Source: Dichetophora obliterata (taxonomy: Eukaryota > Arthropoda > Insecta > Diptera > Sciomyzidae). From it: 64,000 nt of DNA. The stretch's first letter is position 1, and every line of letters begins with the position of its first letter. The translations under genes and the position numbers were made by a program. Of the stretch, positions 1-10,220 are shown one piece after another. The notes beneath the pieces were generated by a model, which made no database searches, was not told where the DNA came from, and worked only from the letters and a program-made list of their open reading frames with translations. The DNA lies in contig OY986435.1 in assembly GCA_963920525.1 (NCBI GenBank), positions 269,495,574 to 269,559,573 on the forward strand, written 5' to 3'.

Positions 1-1506
1 GTTAATTTTTTGATGCAAATTGAAAGAGATTTTTTCGCGCTATACTCTCTGACAGTTTATTTTTTGCAACTATTACATAAGCCAGCATGGTTACAAAAAA
101 CTTGTTTCTTAGAGGTTATTTCAAACCATTCCAGCTCATGGATGGCTTTCGTTAGAGTCAAAATATTTGGAGAATCATCACAACATAAGACAAGGATTAT
201 ATTAAGCAACTGTGTCGAACAACATTTTGTCGTGAGGCGCCTAAGTGTGTATATTATTTTGAAATCTTTACAAAAATAAAGCCTTAATTTTTTCTGAAGT
301 AAAAAATAAACCAGCCCATAATTGACCTATACTAGCAATAACTACCAACATTGTCAAAGTAAATTCAATGCAGCTTTATGCAAAACTAGACGATGTGACA
401 GAGAGCGAAAGAAAAGCGACAGGCACTTGACGTTTGAATGATACTTGAACACACAACAAACCGAAAAAGACACTTTGCTATGATGTTTCATGACGAAGAA
501 ACTATAACATAGAGAAAAAAGCACACTATAGGTTGAATGCTAGCTGAGGGGCATAGTTGGTGGAATGATATAACATAGCTTAAAATAGAAATTGGCACAC
601 AACTCAAGGTGTTCACTGCTTCACCTTCATCATCGTCATCTTCAACATAATCACCATCACGTTGGTTGCCATGAAACAAGAGTGAAATTCAAGTGGTAGC
701 TAGTCAAAACATGAAGAGGGTCATGAAATGCTTTTTAATTCGCTACGCATCCGATTACCTAATACATGATAGCAAGTAATACGTGAAAAATAATGCCGTT
801 GTACACCGATGGCTCATATATAATACAATTACATGAGTCTCTATATTGACTACTGTACTTTTACAGTGTATTCCACAAAAAAAAAAAAATATAAGGTATA
901 AAGTATAAGGTAGTTACACATTTTCATACTTTGTACACATAATTCTTCGTGGTGTTCTCATTTATCTTGTTGAGAATTGATTTTCCACCAAAACTTTACC
1001 TTATTTCCAAGTGTTGGTACGCAGTTCACTCAGAAGGCGGGGTGCTGTCGTGCTCAGTGGGAATTTCCACACCGGTGCCTGGTTTTCCTTTACTTTGTGT
1101 CTGTTGTTCTCTTTGTTGTAGCCTGCGTGTTGTTTTGTAGACAAAATACAAAATTAAAACATTCAACGGAAATGGAAGTAGAAATAGAAATCCTAGCTAA
1201 GAACTATGAAGATCTTGAGGATGCAACCTTTGAAGCCAGCCAAAATTTAAATTTCAAAACGAAATATGAGAAAGCACTTCTAGACAAAGTTTTCAGACGC
1301 TTTATTTGTGTTTTTCTAGCTCGCAAAATACTCTACCTCATTACATACCTATAATAATAATGTCGGCACCATTAGTAAAAATTAAATGTTTTAGCTTAGA
1401 GCTTAGCTTTAGTTTAGGGAAGAAGTAAAGTCATTAAAATCAGTCATTTCTTTTGCAATTTTTGTAAGCAAAGAAACACAATTTATGTGATATATACATA
1501 CAAAGT
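1..1506. other. Non-coding intergenic or intronic DNA, no gene recognised
   Basis: AT-rich sequence with no recognisable gene or element end. A plus-strand open frame at 977-1354 ends in a segment (about 1171-1300) rich in acidic and basic residues. It could be a worn Gag-like or exon remnant, but I cannot assign it. A poly(A) run lies near 878. The left edge of LINE copy A (its 3' tail) begins at about 1507. Confidence 0.5.
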
Positions 1507-1769
1507 TTTATTTATTTTTTTTTTATTTATTTACTTGATTGCTAAACCTTAACAGGTTTTATAGCAAATTTAAAATTATAAAATAAGATATTTAATACAA
1601 TTAAAAAATATAAAGTATGATTTTGAATGAAAAAATGTATTTTTAACAAACTAAAAAGTTTTAGTAAATTGCTTAAAGTATATAATTTTATTAAAGTATA
1701 AAAAATAATAGAAAGAAAGTTAAGTCAAAATCGATAAAATCAGACAGCATAGCAGGGTTGCGTATTCAA

Positions 1770-1995
1770 GACAAACAAGGTCAAGTTAGCAACAATTTTT
1801 GTATACGGTGGAGTCGTGTGACAAACAAGGTCTCATACCCAATAAAACACCACTCCAATAAGGTATATATATAATATATAACGTTCTGTCTCCCTGAAGG
1901 GTGGTTACTCGACAAACTAGGTCAACTTCACCAAACCAATTTTCATAAAATAAAGAAAACCAGTTGCGAACGCAGGCACCAAGACAAACTAGGTC
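1770..1995 (-). repeat. Four copies of GACCTWGTTTGTC in the LINE 3' UTR
   Basis: The plus strand carries GACAAACWAGGTC at 1770-1782, 1820-1832, 1911-1923 and 1983-1995: two with A and two with T at the variable position, otherwise identical over 13 bases. Spacing is irregular (50, 91 and 72 bases), so this is not a simple tandem array. All lie in the 3' UTR of copy A. A second, longer duplication is nearby: GCTTAGGTCCATTYAGATT at 2136-2154 and 2191-2209. The function is unknown. Confidence 0.8.
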
Positions 1996-2274
1996 TTATC
2001 GGCCACTCATATTAATATATTACAAATCGATCTAACGTAGTGTTTCAAGAGGTAAAAAGACACCAAGACACCACGGTACCGTCGACAAGTGTAGTTACAA
2101 TCATCATGAAGATATGAGGCAACTGAAGATCCCAGGCTTAGGTCCATTCAGATTACTTATATGTTTATCCACCAAAATTTTCCATTTTACGCTTAGGTCC
2201 ATTTAGATTGTTATATTAATGTGTTTACAAATCACCAGATGCATCAGATATAAGTTTGAAAGAACTTTACATAA

Positions 2275-5172
2275 TCAACGACGGTACTGCAGGTAATCTA
2301 TACTTTTATGTTTGATTGAGTCCATGGATTCACTTAAGGATATAACATCAGATACAAAATTAAAATCACCGCAAGCGCTTCTAAGAGGTTCATTTTGCAA
2401 ATAATTAGTTCTACAAAAGTTCATGTGGAGTAACTCAAAAGATCTTCTAGGACGAAGAGGAATATTAAAATATATTTTACTCAATAAATATGGACTGTTT
2501 ACATAGCCATGTAAAAGTTTTATAATCCAACAAGCATTTATCATAATTCTCCGATTTTTTAAAGAAGGAAGATTTAAGAGTTGTAACCGATATTCATTAG
2601 GTGGTAAGTGAAAATCAGTATTACAATAAAGATAGCTTAAGCAAATCAAAAGAAATTATTTCTGCACTGATTCAATGTCGTCTATGTAACAACCGTATCG
2701 TGGGCACCAAACAACTGAAGCGTTTTCTAAAATAGGCCGCACTAGGGAAGTGAATAAGGTTTTCGTTATGAAATGATCATTAAACTCTTTTGCCCAACGT
2801 TTAATAAATCCTAAAGTACTATTTGCTCTATTTATTATTTTATTTACATGAATATTAAAGCGTAGTTTAGGATCCATTGTAACTCCAAGATCATTGAAAC
2901 TATCTAAGGACTCCAATGGATAACCACAAATTTTGAAGGTACATTTAATTGGTGGTTTGCGCGAGAAAGACATATACTTGCATTTCATCATGTTGAGGTT
3001 CATACGGTTCGTTTTGCACCAGTTATGAAGATGATCTATGTCGGCTTGCAAAAATACAGCGTCATTATCATTTTTAAAAGAAAGGAAGAGTTTGACGTCG
3101 TCAGCAAACATTAAGATGCTGGAATGCATTATGACAGATGGCAAATCGTTTATAAAAAGTAGAAACAGAAGAGGCCCAAGATGACTTCCTTGAGGTACTC
3201 CTGAAGTAACAGGAAACTCGTGTGATTTCTTGAGCTTAAAAAGAACAGATTGTGTTCTATTGCTTAAGTAAGATTTAATCCACTTTACCAACGGTATAGG
3301 AAATCCAACAAGTTGTAATTTTAAGATCAGTAGTTTGTGATTTACAACGTCAAAAGCTTTGCTAAACTCCGTGTAAATTACATCAGTCTGCATGCCTTTT
3401 CCAAAGTTTTCTATAGTTTTTGATGTAAATTTGAGAAGGTTAGTAACAGTGGATTTTCCAGAAAGGAATCCATCCATTGGAAAGGAGACATTAAAGATTT
3501 AACGCTATGCGATAGTCGTGATGTAACAATTGCCTCTAAAAGTTTAGGCAAAGCGCTCAATTTTGCGATGCCACGGTAGTTATCAATTAAAGACCTATTT
3601 CCGGATTTATGCAGCGGAATGATAAATGAATGCTTCCAGGCTGCAGGAAAATAGCAGGATTTTAATGATGAAGTAAATAGTAAAGAGATTGGAGTTACTA
3701 ATTCTTCACAGCAGTATTTTAATATACACGAAAGTATGTTATCAGGACCACTTTTATATGATGTTCTAATATTTTTTAAAAATGATAAGACTGTGTTTGT
3801 GTCAATTATTGGGAAATATATATCCCCAGATTGAATATTGAAAGGATAACTTAAATAATCATAGGACGATGATGAATAAGTCGACTTGAAAAAGTCAGCA
3901 AAAAGATTGCAAATACTATTATCATTATCAGACTCAACCGAATTATACTTCATAAAAGAAGGATAGGAATCAATCTTGCGTTTTGTGTTAACAAAGTTCC
4001 AGAAGGATTTTAGCATCAGATTTGATGTTTAATTTTACTTTTGTTAAGTAGGTATTATAGGATTGTTTGCATAACTGTTGATAACTGTATTTAATCGAGG
4101 TAAAGCATCCAAAATCGCATATGTTATGTGTTTTTTGATATTTTTTATAGTATTTAGATTTCAAATTCCTCATTTTTCTTAATTCATTTGTATACCATAC
4201 CGGACCCGATGTCAAGGAGGCTTTCCTTTGCGGAACAGCTTTAAGAAAACAATAATTTAGCGTTCTATTAAACGCATATACCGCATCATCAAGACTCTGA
4301 GAAGATAATCTATTTGTATTAATATTTAGAATAGAATTCCAGTTTATATTAGACAAGTTATTCTTCAAAATCACGTAGTTTGTTTTTTTAAAGTTAAACT
4401 CAATAGGCTGTTGAGAATCATTGTACTGCACAGATGGTTTTGGAAAATTTAAAATTATTTCTAATGTTGGATGATGAGAATCTTCGGGTGTAACCAGAGG
4501 ATCTGATTTAGACACAGAAGCGATATTGCTGTCATCAAAAAACACCAGATCAAGCAAACGATTATTTTTGTTAAAGATGCAGTTAAGTTGGAACAGGCCT
4601 TGGATTGAGAGCTCGTTTAAAAAATAATTATCAGATGAACATTCAGACGAAGGTAAAAATATTTCAGGAATTTCAGAACAGCAGTTCCAAGAAACGTTTG
4701 GCAGGTTAAAATCTCCAGTTATTAAAATATGATCATTAGATTGCAGTTTTGAGCAAACTTTACTAATAGAAGCCAAATGTTTGCTATAAACTTCTAAGGT
4801 AGAAAGGGGAGGAATATATGAGCATGTAATAAAAAGACTCAAGGAACCAAACTTAACATCAACACAATAGAATTCAATGTCCAAGGATTCTGGAATTAAT
4901 AACTCTTTAGAGAAATGTGTCGCTTTGACTGTAATCAACACACCCCCACCTTTAGATCCAATACCAGGAATGGAGTTTCTATCTTTGCGGTATATGTTAA
5001 ATTTGTTGCACAGAATTTCAGTATTTAGAGTGTTAGGTTTCAGCCAAGTCTCACTAAAAGCTATTATATTAAAGTGAAGGTTGTGACTCAAAATTAATAA
5101 ATTATTTAGTTTTGTGTTAATGCCACGAACGTTTTGGTAAAGGATAAGGAACTGAAAGCAACAATCTAGTTT
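2275..5172 (-). pseudogene. LINE copy A ORF2: endonuclease plus reverse transcriptase, broken
   Basis: Encodes the protein that nicks target DNA and reverse-transcribes the element RNA. The endonuclease comes first: motifs QNVRGINTK (just after 5135), AFSETWL, and ITGDFN near 4720 are visible, followed by a DSHHP variant of the usual histidine motif. The RT follows, with SGVPQGS near 3200 and FADD at 3097-3108. Damage: a frameshift near 4000-4010; a second near 3475, where copy B reads straight through and copy A carries extra bases; an in-frame TAA at 2656-2658 replacing the Gln of an ESVQKQF-like stretch seen intact in the copy at 60058; and a motif A change to TEFSKAFD (GAG at 3367-3369) where copy B has TDFSKAFD, so the first catalytic Asp is a Glu. 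The frame has no ATG before the endonuclease (see the slippery site). Dead as it stands. Confidence 0.88.
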
Positions 5173-5177
5173 TTTTG
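5166..5177 (-). promoter_or_regulatory. Candidate -1 ribosomal frameshift site A AAA AAC followed by TAG
   Basis: On the minus strand ORF1 ends CAA AAA AAC TAG. In the ORF1 frame this is X XXY YYZ (A AAA AAC), the classic tandem-slippage heptamer. A -1 slip re-reads it as AAA AAA CTA GAT and enters the frame that encodes the endonuclease with no stop in between; the QNVRGINTK motif begins about a dozen codons later. In that frame I see no ATG ahead of the endonuclease. Seen: heptamer, phase and open frame. Inferred: that slippage really expresses ORF2. Alternatives are stop-reinitiation or loss of an original ATG. Confidence 0.5.
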
Positions 5178-6209
5178 ATTCTTGTTAAAAACCGAAAAAG
5201 TAGCCAAAGAAGTTGTAGGCCGAGGTCTAGAAATAAATTCATGCACCATCGTATTTTCAGGCCAAAACTTTTGATCCAGTACCTTGTGAAAAAGATCATC
5301 AGGCAAAGATATTTTAAAAGAGGACGTAATTCGCTCGTATGAAAAATTGAATTTGTAAACAGAGATATTTTTATTTAAAACATTTAGCTTAGAGTTTATA
5401 TAGAATAACACGTCTTCACCGGATGTATCAGCTGCAAAACGAGAAACAAATATAGATTTTGCAGACTCAATAATCACAAGTTCTTTATGAACAGGGGCTT
5501 TGATACTGCTGTTCGATATTTGTTTCGGTATCACTCCTGTAGAAACCGGAGTAATTTGAGAAGGTGCAAGGACCACATTTGAGGAAATACAAGTTTCAGC
5601 GTAAGTTTTTTTTGTGGCAGAAACGCGAGGAGAATCAGCATTTTCCTCTAAGATTGGTATTACAGAAAGAGAAATCTGATCAGCTGACGCAGCGACCTTA
5701 GTTGGTGCGATATTATCAGTAATTTGATCAGTATTGACAGCTCCAATTAATTGATCTTCAAGCTGTATGTTCACATTAGGGAAAACAGTTAAAGTAGAAG
5801 GTAGAACAGTATTATTATTGGGCGATGGCATGGCTATATCAGTAGTTTTAGCTGAACTACGAAGATTTTTGTTTGAACGTTTATGTTTTGGAGAATTGTA
5901 AGCTTCATCCATAACTTTAAACTTTTTAAACAAATCTTCGTATTCACTCAGTCTATCTTGTGCTACCTTTAGATCCTTAGCCACCTCCAAAAAACCTTTC
6001 CGAGATTGTCTAATAAGTTTAAAGATCTCAACGTTTGTGAACCTGCAATCTTCACATGACCAATGAAGTCCCTTACTTTCGTTGAGTGCATCGAAGATCC
6101 TCGCAGTCAACGCTGCACACTTGATATGAAAAAATGAATCACACAACCAGCAAGTAACCAGCCGGTCTGATTCACCTTTTACAGTGCAGTTTCGGAAATT
6201 GCAGATCAT
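5166..6209 (-). CDS. LINE copy A ORF1, PHD-finger protein (347 aa, intact)
   Basis: An uninterrupted 347-residue reading frame starting at ATG 6209. Residues 3-56 hold a Cys4-His-Cys3 zinc-binding pattern (CNFRNC, then CWLC, FHIKC and SCEDC) that reads as a PHD finger. Residues about 70-105 are charged and heptad-like and could form a short coiled coil. A low-complexity Ser/Thr/Ala-rich middle (about 110-225) is followed by a better-conserved-looking C-terminal domain (about 240-335). ORF1 proteins of LINEs bind the element RNA in the ribonucleoprotein; a PHD domain in ORF1 is known from the CR1 group. It ends at TAG 5166, directly after a run of seven A. It is the only long undamaged frame of the element, so this copy is not very old. 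Confidence 0.85.
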   Translation of the reverse strand: MICNFRNCTVKGESDRLVTCWLCDSFFHIKCAALTARIFDALNESKGLHWSCEDCRFTNVEIFKLIRQSRKGFLEVAKDLKVAQDRLSEYEDLFKKFKVMDEAYNSPKHKRSNKNLRSSAKTTDIAMPSPNNNTVLPSTLTVFPNVNIQLEDQLIGAVNTDQITDNIAPTKVAASADQISLSVIPILEENADSPRVSATKKTYAETCISSNVVLAPSQITPVSTGVIPKQISNSSIKAPVHKELVIIESAKSIFVSRFAADTSGEDVLFYINSKLNVLNKNISVYKFNFSYERITSSFKISLPDDLFHKVLDQKFWPENTMVHEFISRPRPTTSLATFSVFNKNQKN

Positions 6210-6240
6210 TTTCAGTTTAATAGTAAGTTTTGCAATATAG

Positions 6241-6493
6241 ATGAAAGTAAAAGGAGAAAAATGAACTTAAATGCTTTTAATGAAAAACAGTTTATTTTGT
6301 TTAAAGACACTGTACTGTAGAAACTTTGCAGCCCTGATTTTGTAGAACCAACGAATTGAAAGTTTAATAAGCACTAGAGTTTTTGCAGTAGCGTTAAAAC
6401 AGGTGTAAAAAGAAAATACGATAATTTGCTCTATAGAAACCTGTTTGCGCTAAAAACAAAACAGGAAGAAGGAAAGAAGCAAATTATAAACAA

Positions 6494-6539
<46 letters not shown>

Positions 6540-8183
6540 TTCAAATTAAATTAAATAACAAGTATTTTAAAAGGATGTAATCCACGTTATCACGCTTCAA
6601 GATGTATGAGCACGCCGATCAAAGCTGTTTATTTTTATTTATATATATTAATTTGGAACTTTTGGTTAAAGATATCTTTAAAAGTAAGAGCTCGCAAAAA
6701 ACACGTCTAGACGGTAAGAAGATAACGAACGATTGAGCATATTATTGAGCATATATTATTATTATTAACTATAAATTATAAGTAAGAATATATTATGAGC
6801 AACGAAACTCATATTTTTTGTTCTATTTCTTAGTAATTTTTAGAAAAAAAAATTTCTGAAAATTTAATTAAATTTATGCAACTATGCAAATAACTGTACT
6901 CGTACACCAAGAATCGTTGGCATATGATATGTGACATTCATCTGATTCGTGGTGTATCAAATGAATGAGAAAATAAATGGATTAGATTGAATGAATGAAT
7001 GAATGGCTAAATTTATAAAAATGGCCAGAAAAAGAACATAATCCCACAAAAAATTTTCAGAACTCTTCTAGTTTTAGGTAAACAGAATTTGCTGTAATAT
7101 TAAATTACTTCATAGTATAGGTAAAATCAGATTTTCTAGTCAATTTATAGATAGGTAACTGCTTTAATGTTGTTTATTTTGTATGAGATTTCTTTCTACT
7201 TGAGAAATATAAGGTATTTTAAGATCTTTTGGTAGCTCTAAAGCAGTGGTGGGCACGAGTGCCACACTTACGAGCCACATTACATAAACAAACAAACATT
7301 AAGAAATTCAATAACTTTTAAAGAGCCACACCGTAATGCAAATAAACAAAAACCAAATCAAAGCACATTTTAATAAAGTCAGCAAAAAAATTAAGGGAGC
7401 AAAAGTTTTTGAGTTATGATTTCTATTTTAATAATAACTTATATTGTACTATACAAGAGTTAACTCTTGGTGTACTAATGCTTGTATCTTTAAAAAAATA
7501 AAAAAATATAAAAAAAAATTTAGTTTTTTTAAATTTTTTCAGTGATTTCTGAAAGGCTGTAACTTCTTAAAACAATTATCGTATTGGGATTTTAAGCAAA
7601 GCAATTTAAGGCTTGAGTTTTCTAGTTTGACAGCCTTTTAACAAAAAAATTTCTTCAGCTACGATTTTCGCACAATCATAAGAAAAAGCACGGAACAATA
7701 ATTTTTAAATTTTTTTTAAGAAGGTTTACGGGCTTAAAACTAAGTTTAACCTCAATAAAGAATAGTTAGATTCTTCATTTAGCTTCAATTAAATTTATTT
7801 TTATTAGTCAACTTTTTGCTTTGATATACGACTTTGAATGAAAAAGAATAAATTTGCCTTTGGTCATCGATATCTCAAAAATAAATTTCCTACAAAAGCT
7901 ATTCATTCGTTTTTGCTTTTTATTTTTTTAAAATTTTGATGACAGTTTGAAAAAAGTGCAAGAAATAACTTAATCGAATATTTCAAGAAAACCTACAATA
8001 ATTTTGCAATTATTGCTAAAAGTATCAATGTTTCTAGGTTTTTGCTTAGCTCTTTTCGTACCTTAAAAGCTCTGACTAGGTTTGCAAGTAACAGTCTTTC
8101 AAACATTACGAAAAAACTTGAATTTTTCTTCTCCGATTTTTTTTTTCGCTGAGTATATAAATAAAAATATTATTAAAAAAAAA
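6241..8183. other. Non-coding AT-rich stretch
   Basis: No gene recognised. It holds the TA microsatellite described separately and a short GAATGAATGAATGAATG run near 6994. The segment from about 7245 to 7400 has a mixed-composition start (GTGGTGGGCACGAGTGCCAC) that looks like the edge of an old repeat, but no partner was found in the window. Confidence 0.5.
6499..6536. repeat. TA dinucleotide microsatellite
   Basis: An uninterrupted run of about 17 TA units with ACATA and TGTATA on its flanks. It lies just upstream of the 5' side of LINE copy A. Confidence 0.95.
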
Positions 8184-8439
8184 TAGATGCGTCGTTGGGC
8201 ACACGAGAGAAGCGAAGCTTTTTCACAGTTTCATAGATTTGTTAATTTATTAGTTTTTTTATAATAAAAAAAGCTTCGCTTCAACAATTTTTAAATTCAA
8301 AAATTTAACATAACATCAAATTAATTAGATTTTATTTCATATTATTATTAATTTTTTATATTACATATAACATCCATTTTGAATTATTTATGTAAATTTT
8401 TTTCATTATTTACTAATTTTATTAATGAAATTTAAGAGT

Positions 8440-9120
8440 TTATGATAAGTGAGATAGCAAACGTATGTTAGGGATGTTTTGTCGGCAAATATATCTAAAA
8501 AATACTGCATCAATAGTTGTTCCTAATCGTGTTGTACAAATATTTGGATCGCTTATTATTTGTAAATTAAATTTATAAAAAAAGAATTTTTTGAGTGCCT
8601 TTTAGGATTCATGTCTTAAATCGCAATTAAAATCACCACCAAAAACATTTGGCATTTTGTGTCAATTTTCACCCAGTTCAATGGAACCTGCTCGTGAGTA
8701 ACATAGAAGAGATTTGTGAATAAATTTTATTATCCCATCGATTTTGTTTTTTTCGGTCGTATTCTGAGGTGAAATTTAAATCGAAATCATCGATTTATAT
8801 TTTCCAGACCTGTCATTTCTTCAGAACATACTTCTCCAATTTTTGAAATATCTGCGAATAAATTTTGTAGCTGAAGTCTGTTTAAATATATTGACATATT
8901 CCCAGTGACTGTATTGTACTTATCTTTCTTTATCTGTATTGAACTCCTCCAGAAAAACAACTATTTCTCTGAAATTGCGATATACAATCGATATTAGTGA
9001 TATCGATACTCTCATCATTTTGCATTTTTGTTTCTGATAGCAATATAATGTCACAAATTTGAGTTATAGAATCGGTAAGATTTTGAGAATGCGCATGGAG
9101 ACTCTGAAAATTTAAACTCT
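8440..9120 (-). pseudogene. Helentron endonuclease domain, degenerate
   Basis: On the minus strand a frame from about 9110 reads FQSLHAHSQNLTDSI, then ILLSETKM, then FSGGVQY, which is the N-terminal half of an AP-like endonuclease (the LSET glutamate motif). After frameshifts, FGGDFNCDL near 8600 gives the Asp/Asn motif, and TTRLGTTIDAVF near 8510 matches the C-terminal end of this domain family. The domain is in pieces across frames and cannot be functional. It resembles LINE endonucleases but sits directly behind the helicase, as expected for a Helentron. Confidence 0.7.
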
Positions 9121-9184
9121 TTTCAGAAAATAACTGTTTGCTCTCTATCTCTATTTTTTATAGTAATATATTTAGTTATAATTT

Positions 9185-10085
9185 GTTAAGAGATAATCTT
9201 TAAAATTCTCGAATTAAATCAACATTAGAAAAATCATTTCGAATTCCATGATGACATATAAATTGTTGAGGGTTGTCATCAGAGGTTGTGATAAAAAGTC
9301 CGTCAATACTAGTAACACGAGACAAACCGACGTAGAGTAATTGCAAGGAAAGCTTTTTGTCATATTCGTAAACAATCTGCGAATGATCCATGAATAGCCA
9401 TTGCCGGAATTAATGGAAAATAATTTCTTGTAACTGTGATTGTTTTATTTTTGTTGCTACTGTTTTTTCGAAGTATTGGCACATCTCTTCTTCCAACTTG
9501 AATGGATTGAGCGTCAGCAGAAGCTTTCATTCTTGTTTTCTGAACAATTTTAGACTCATCGAATTCCAGCCAAACTTTTTTAACCTGGTCATTCTGGTCA
9601 ATTTCAATGTGCACTAGTTTACCAATAGCCCCATTTGCCAAACCATCGCTAACATTAATATTTTTTGTTATTAATTTATTAATGTACCACCTCTATCGAT
9701 GACTTTCAAATTATGCATTTTTTATTTAAATGCTTGCAATTGTTCATTATTTTCACATCCACTAATGTTATGTATTGCAGAGGAAATTTTGTTGTGTTCT
9801 ATTGCACGTAAGATAGAATTATTAAATTAATCTATAGAAGCATTACTAAAAAATATTCCATTTGGACACAGGCGGCTGGCAGTTTCCTTCGTAAAAAATC
9901 GACTCTCTATTAAATGTAACTCGTTTTGCACAAGTTTCTTACCAACCTTCGTCAGCAATGACGAAAACTGTTTATTACTTTGCCGCGTAACTTGTGTCAA
10001 TTCATAAAATTTATGTTCCAGCAGTTCTTGAAGTTAGTTCGGGAACATATTGTACTATTCTCATCAACAAAAGAAAACACGTACT
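9185..10085 (-). pseudogene. Helentron Pif1-like helicase, C-terminal half, degenerate
   Basis: Minus-strand pieces in several frames: CSRTNFKNCWNINFM near 10040, NGIFFSNASID near 9860, DGLANGAIGKLVHIEID near 9620, RNYFPLIPAMAIH near 9400, and LQLLYVGLSRVTSIDGLF near 9310. The last is the conserved C-terminal helicase motif of Pif1/Helitron helicases. Stops and frameshifts separate the blocks, and the Walker A region is absent, so only about the last 300 residues of the helicase remain. Confidence 0.75.
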
Positions 10086-10220
10086 TAGCGATGGTAATGA
10101 CAATGGTAGTAAGTAGAAGCAACATTTGTTTTGTTATGTTTTTTGCTGATTTTGTTGTTTGGATAGCCAATACACAATCGTTTTATATAATAGATTAATG
10201 TGATCTGCACCATACTGTGC

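Larger units (their letters stand above)
1507..6240 (-). mobile_element. CR1/Jockey-like non-LTR retrotransposon, nearly full length (copy A)
   Basis: A two-ORF LINE read on the minus strand. Order in sense: 5' leader (upstream of 6209), ORF1 with a PHD finger (6209-5166), ORF2 with an AP-type endonuclease then a reverse transcriptase (5172-2275), and a 3' UTR of about 770 bases ending in a TAAA-rich tail (1507-1534 on the plus strand reads as TTTA repeats). The same 3' end and RT are seen again at 23996-26327 (copy B), which confirms the element and its strand. The short-repeat tail rather than poly(A), and a PHD-bearing ORF1, suit the CR1 side of the Jockey superfamily; the exact clade is inference. 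I could not find a clear target-site duplication, and the 5' end between 6240 and 6490 is uncertain. Confidence 0.85.
8184..10085 (-). mobile_element. Helentron (Helitron-like) remnant, copy 1, with helicase and endonuclease
   Basis: Read on the minus strand: a degenerate Pif1-type helicase (10085-9185), a degenerate AP-like endonuclease (about 9120-8440), a short AT-rich 3' UTR, and a conserved end GCTTCGCTTCTCTCGTGTG followed by CCAACGACGCATCTA at 8184. The endonuclease C-terminus plus this end recur at 15914-16400, 21952-22287 and 44098-44441, which defines the 3' boundary. Helicase followed by an endonuclease is the known arrangement of Helentrons (Helitron2). The Rep nuclease part is not present here, so the copy is 5'-truncated. 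Confidence 0.75.

Noticed and set aside
977..1354. A 125-codon plus-strand frame with a charged C-terminal half
   Set aside because: No recognisable family, the N-terminal half has poor coding character, and no splice or element context supports it.
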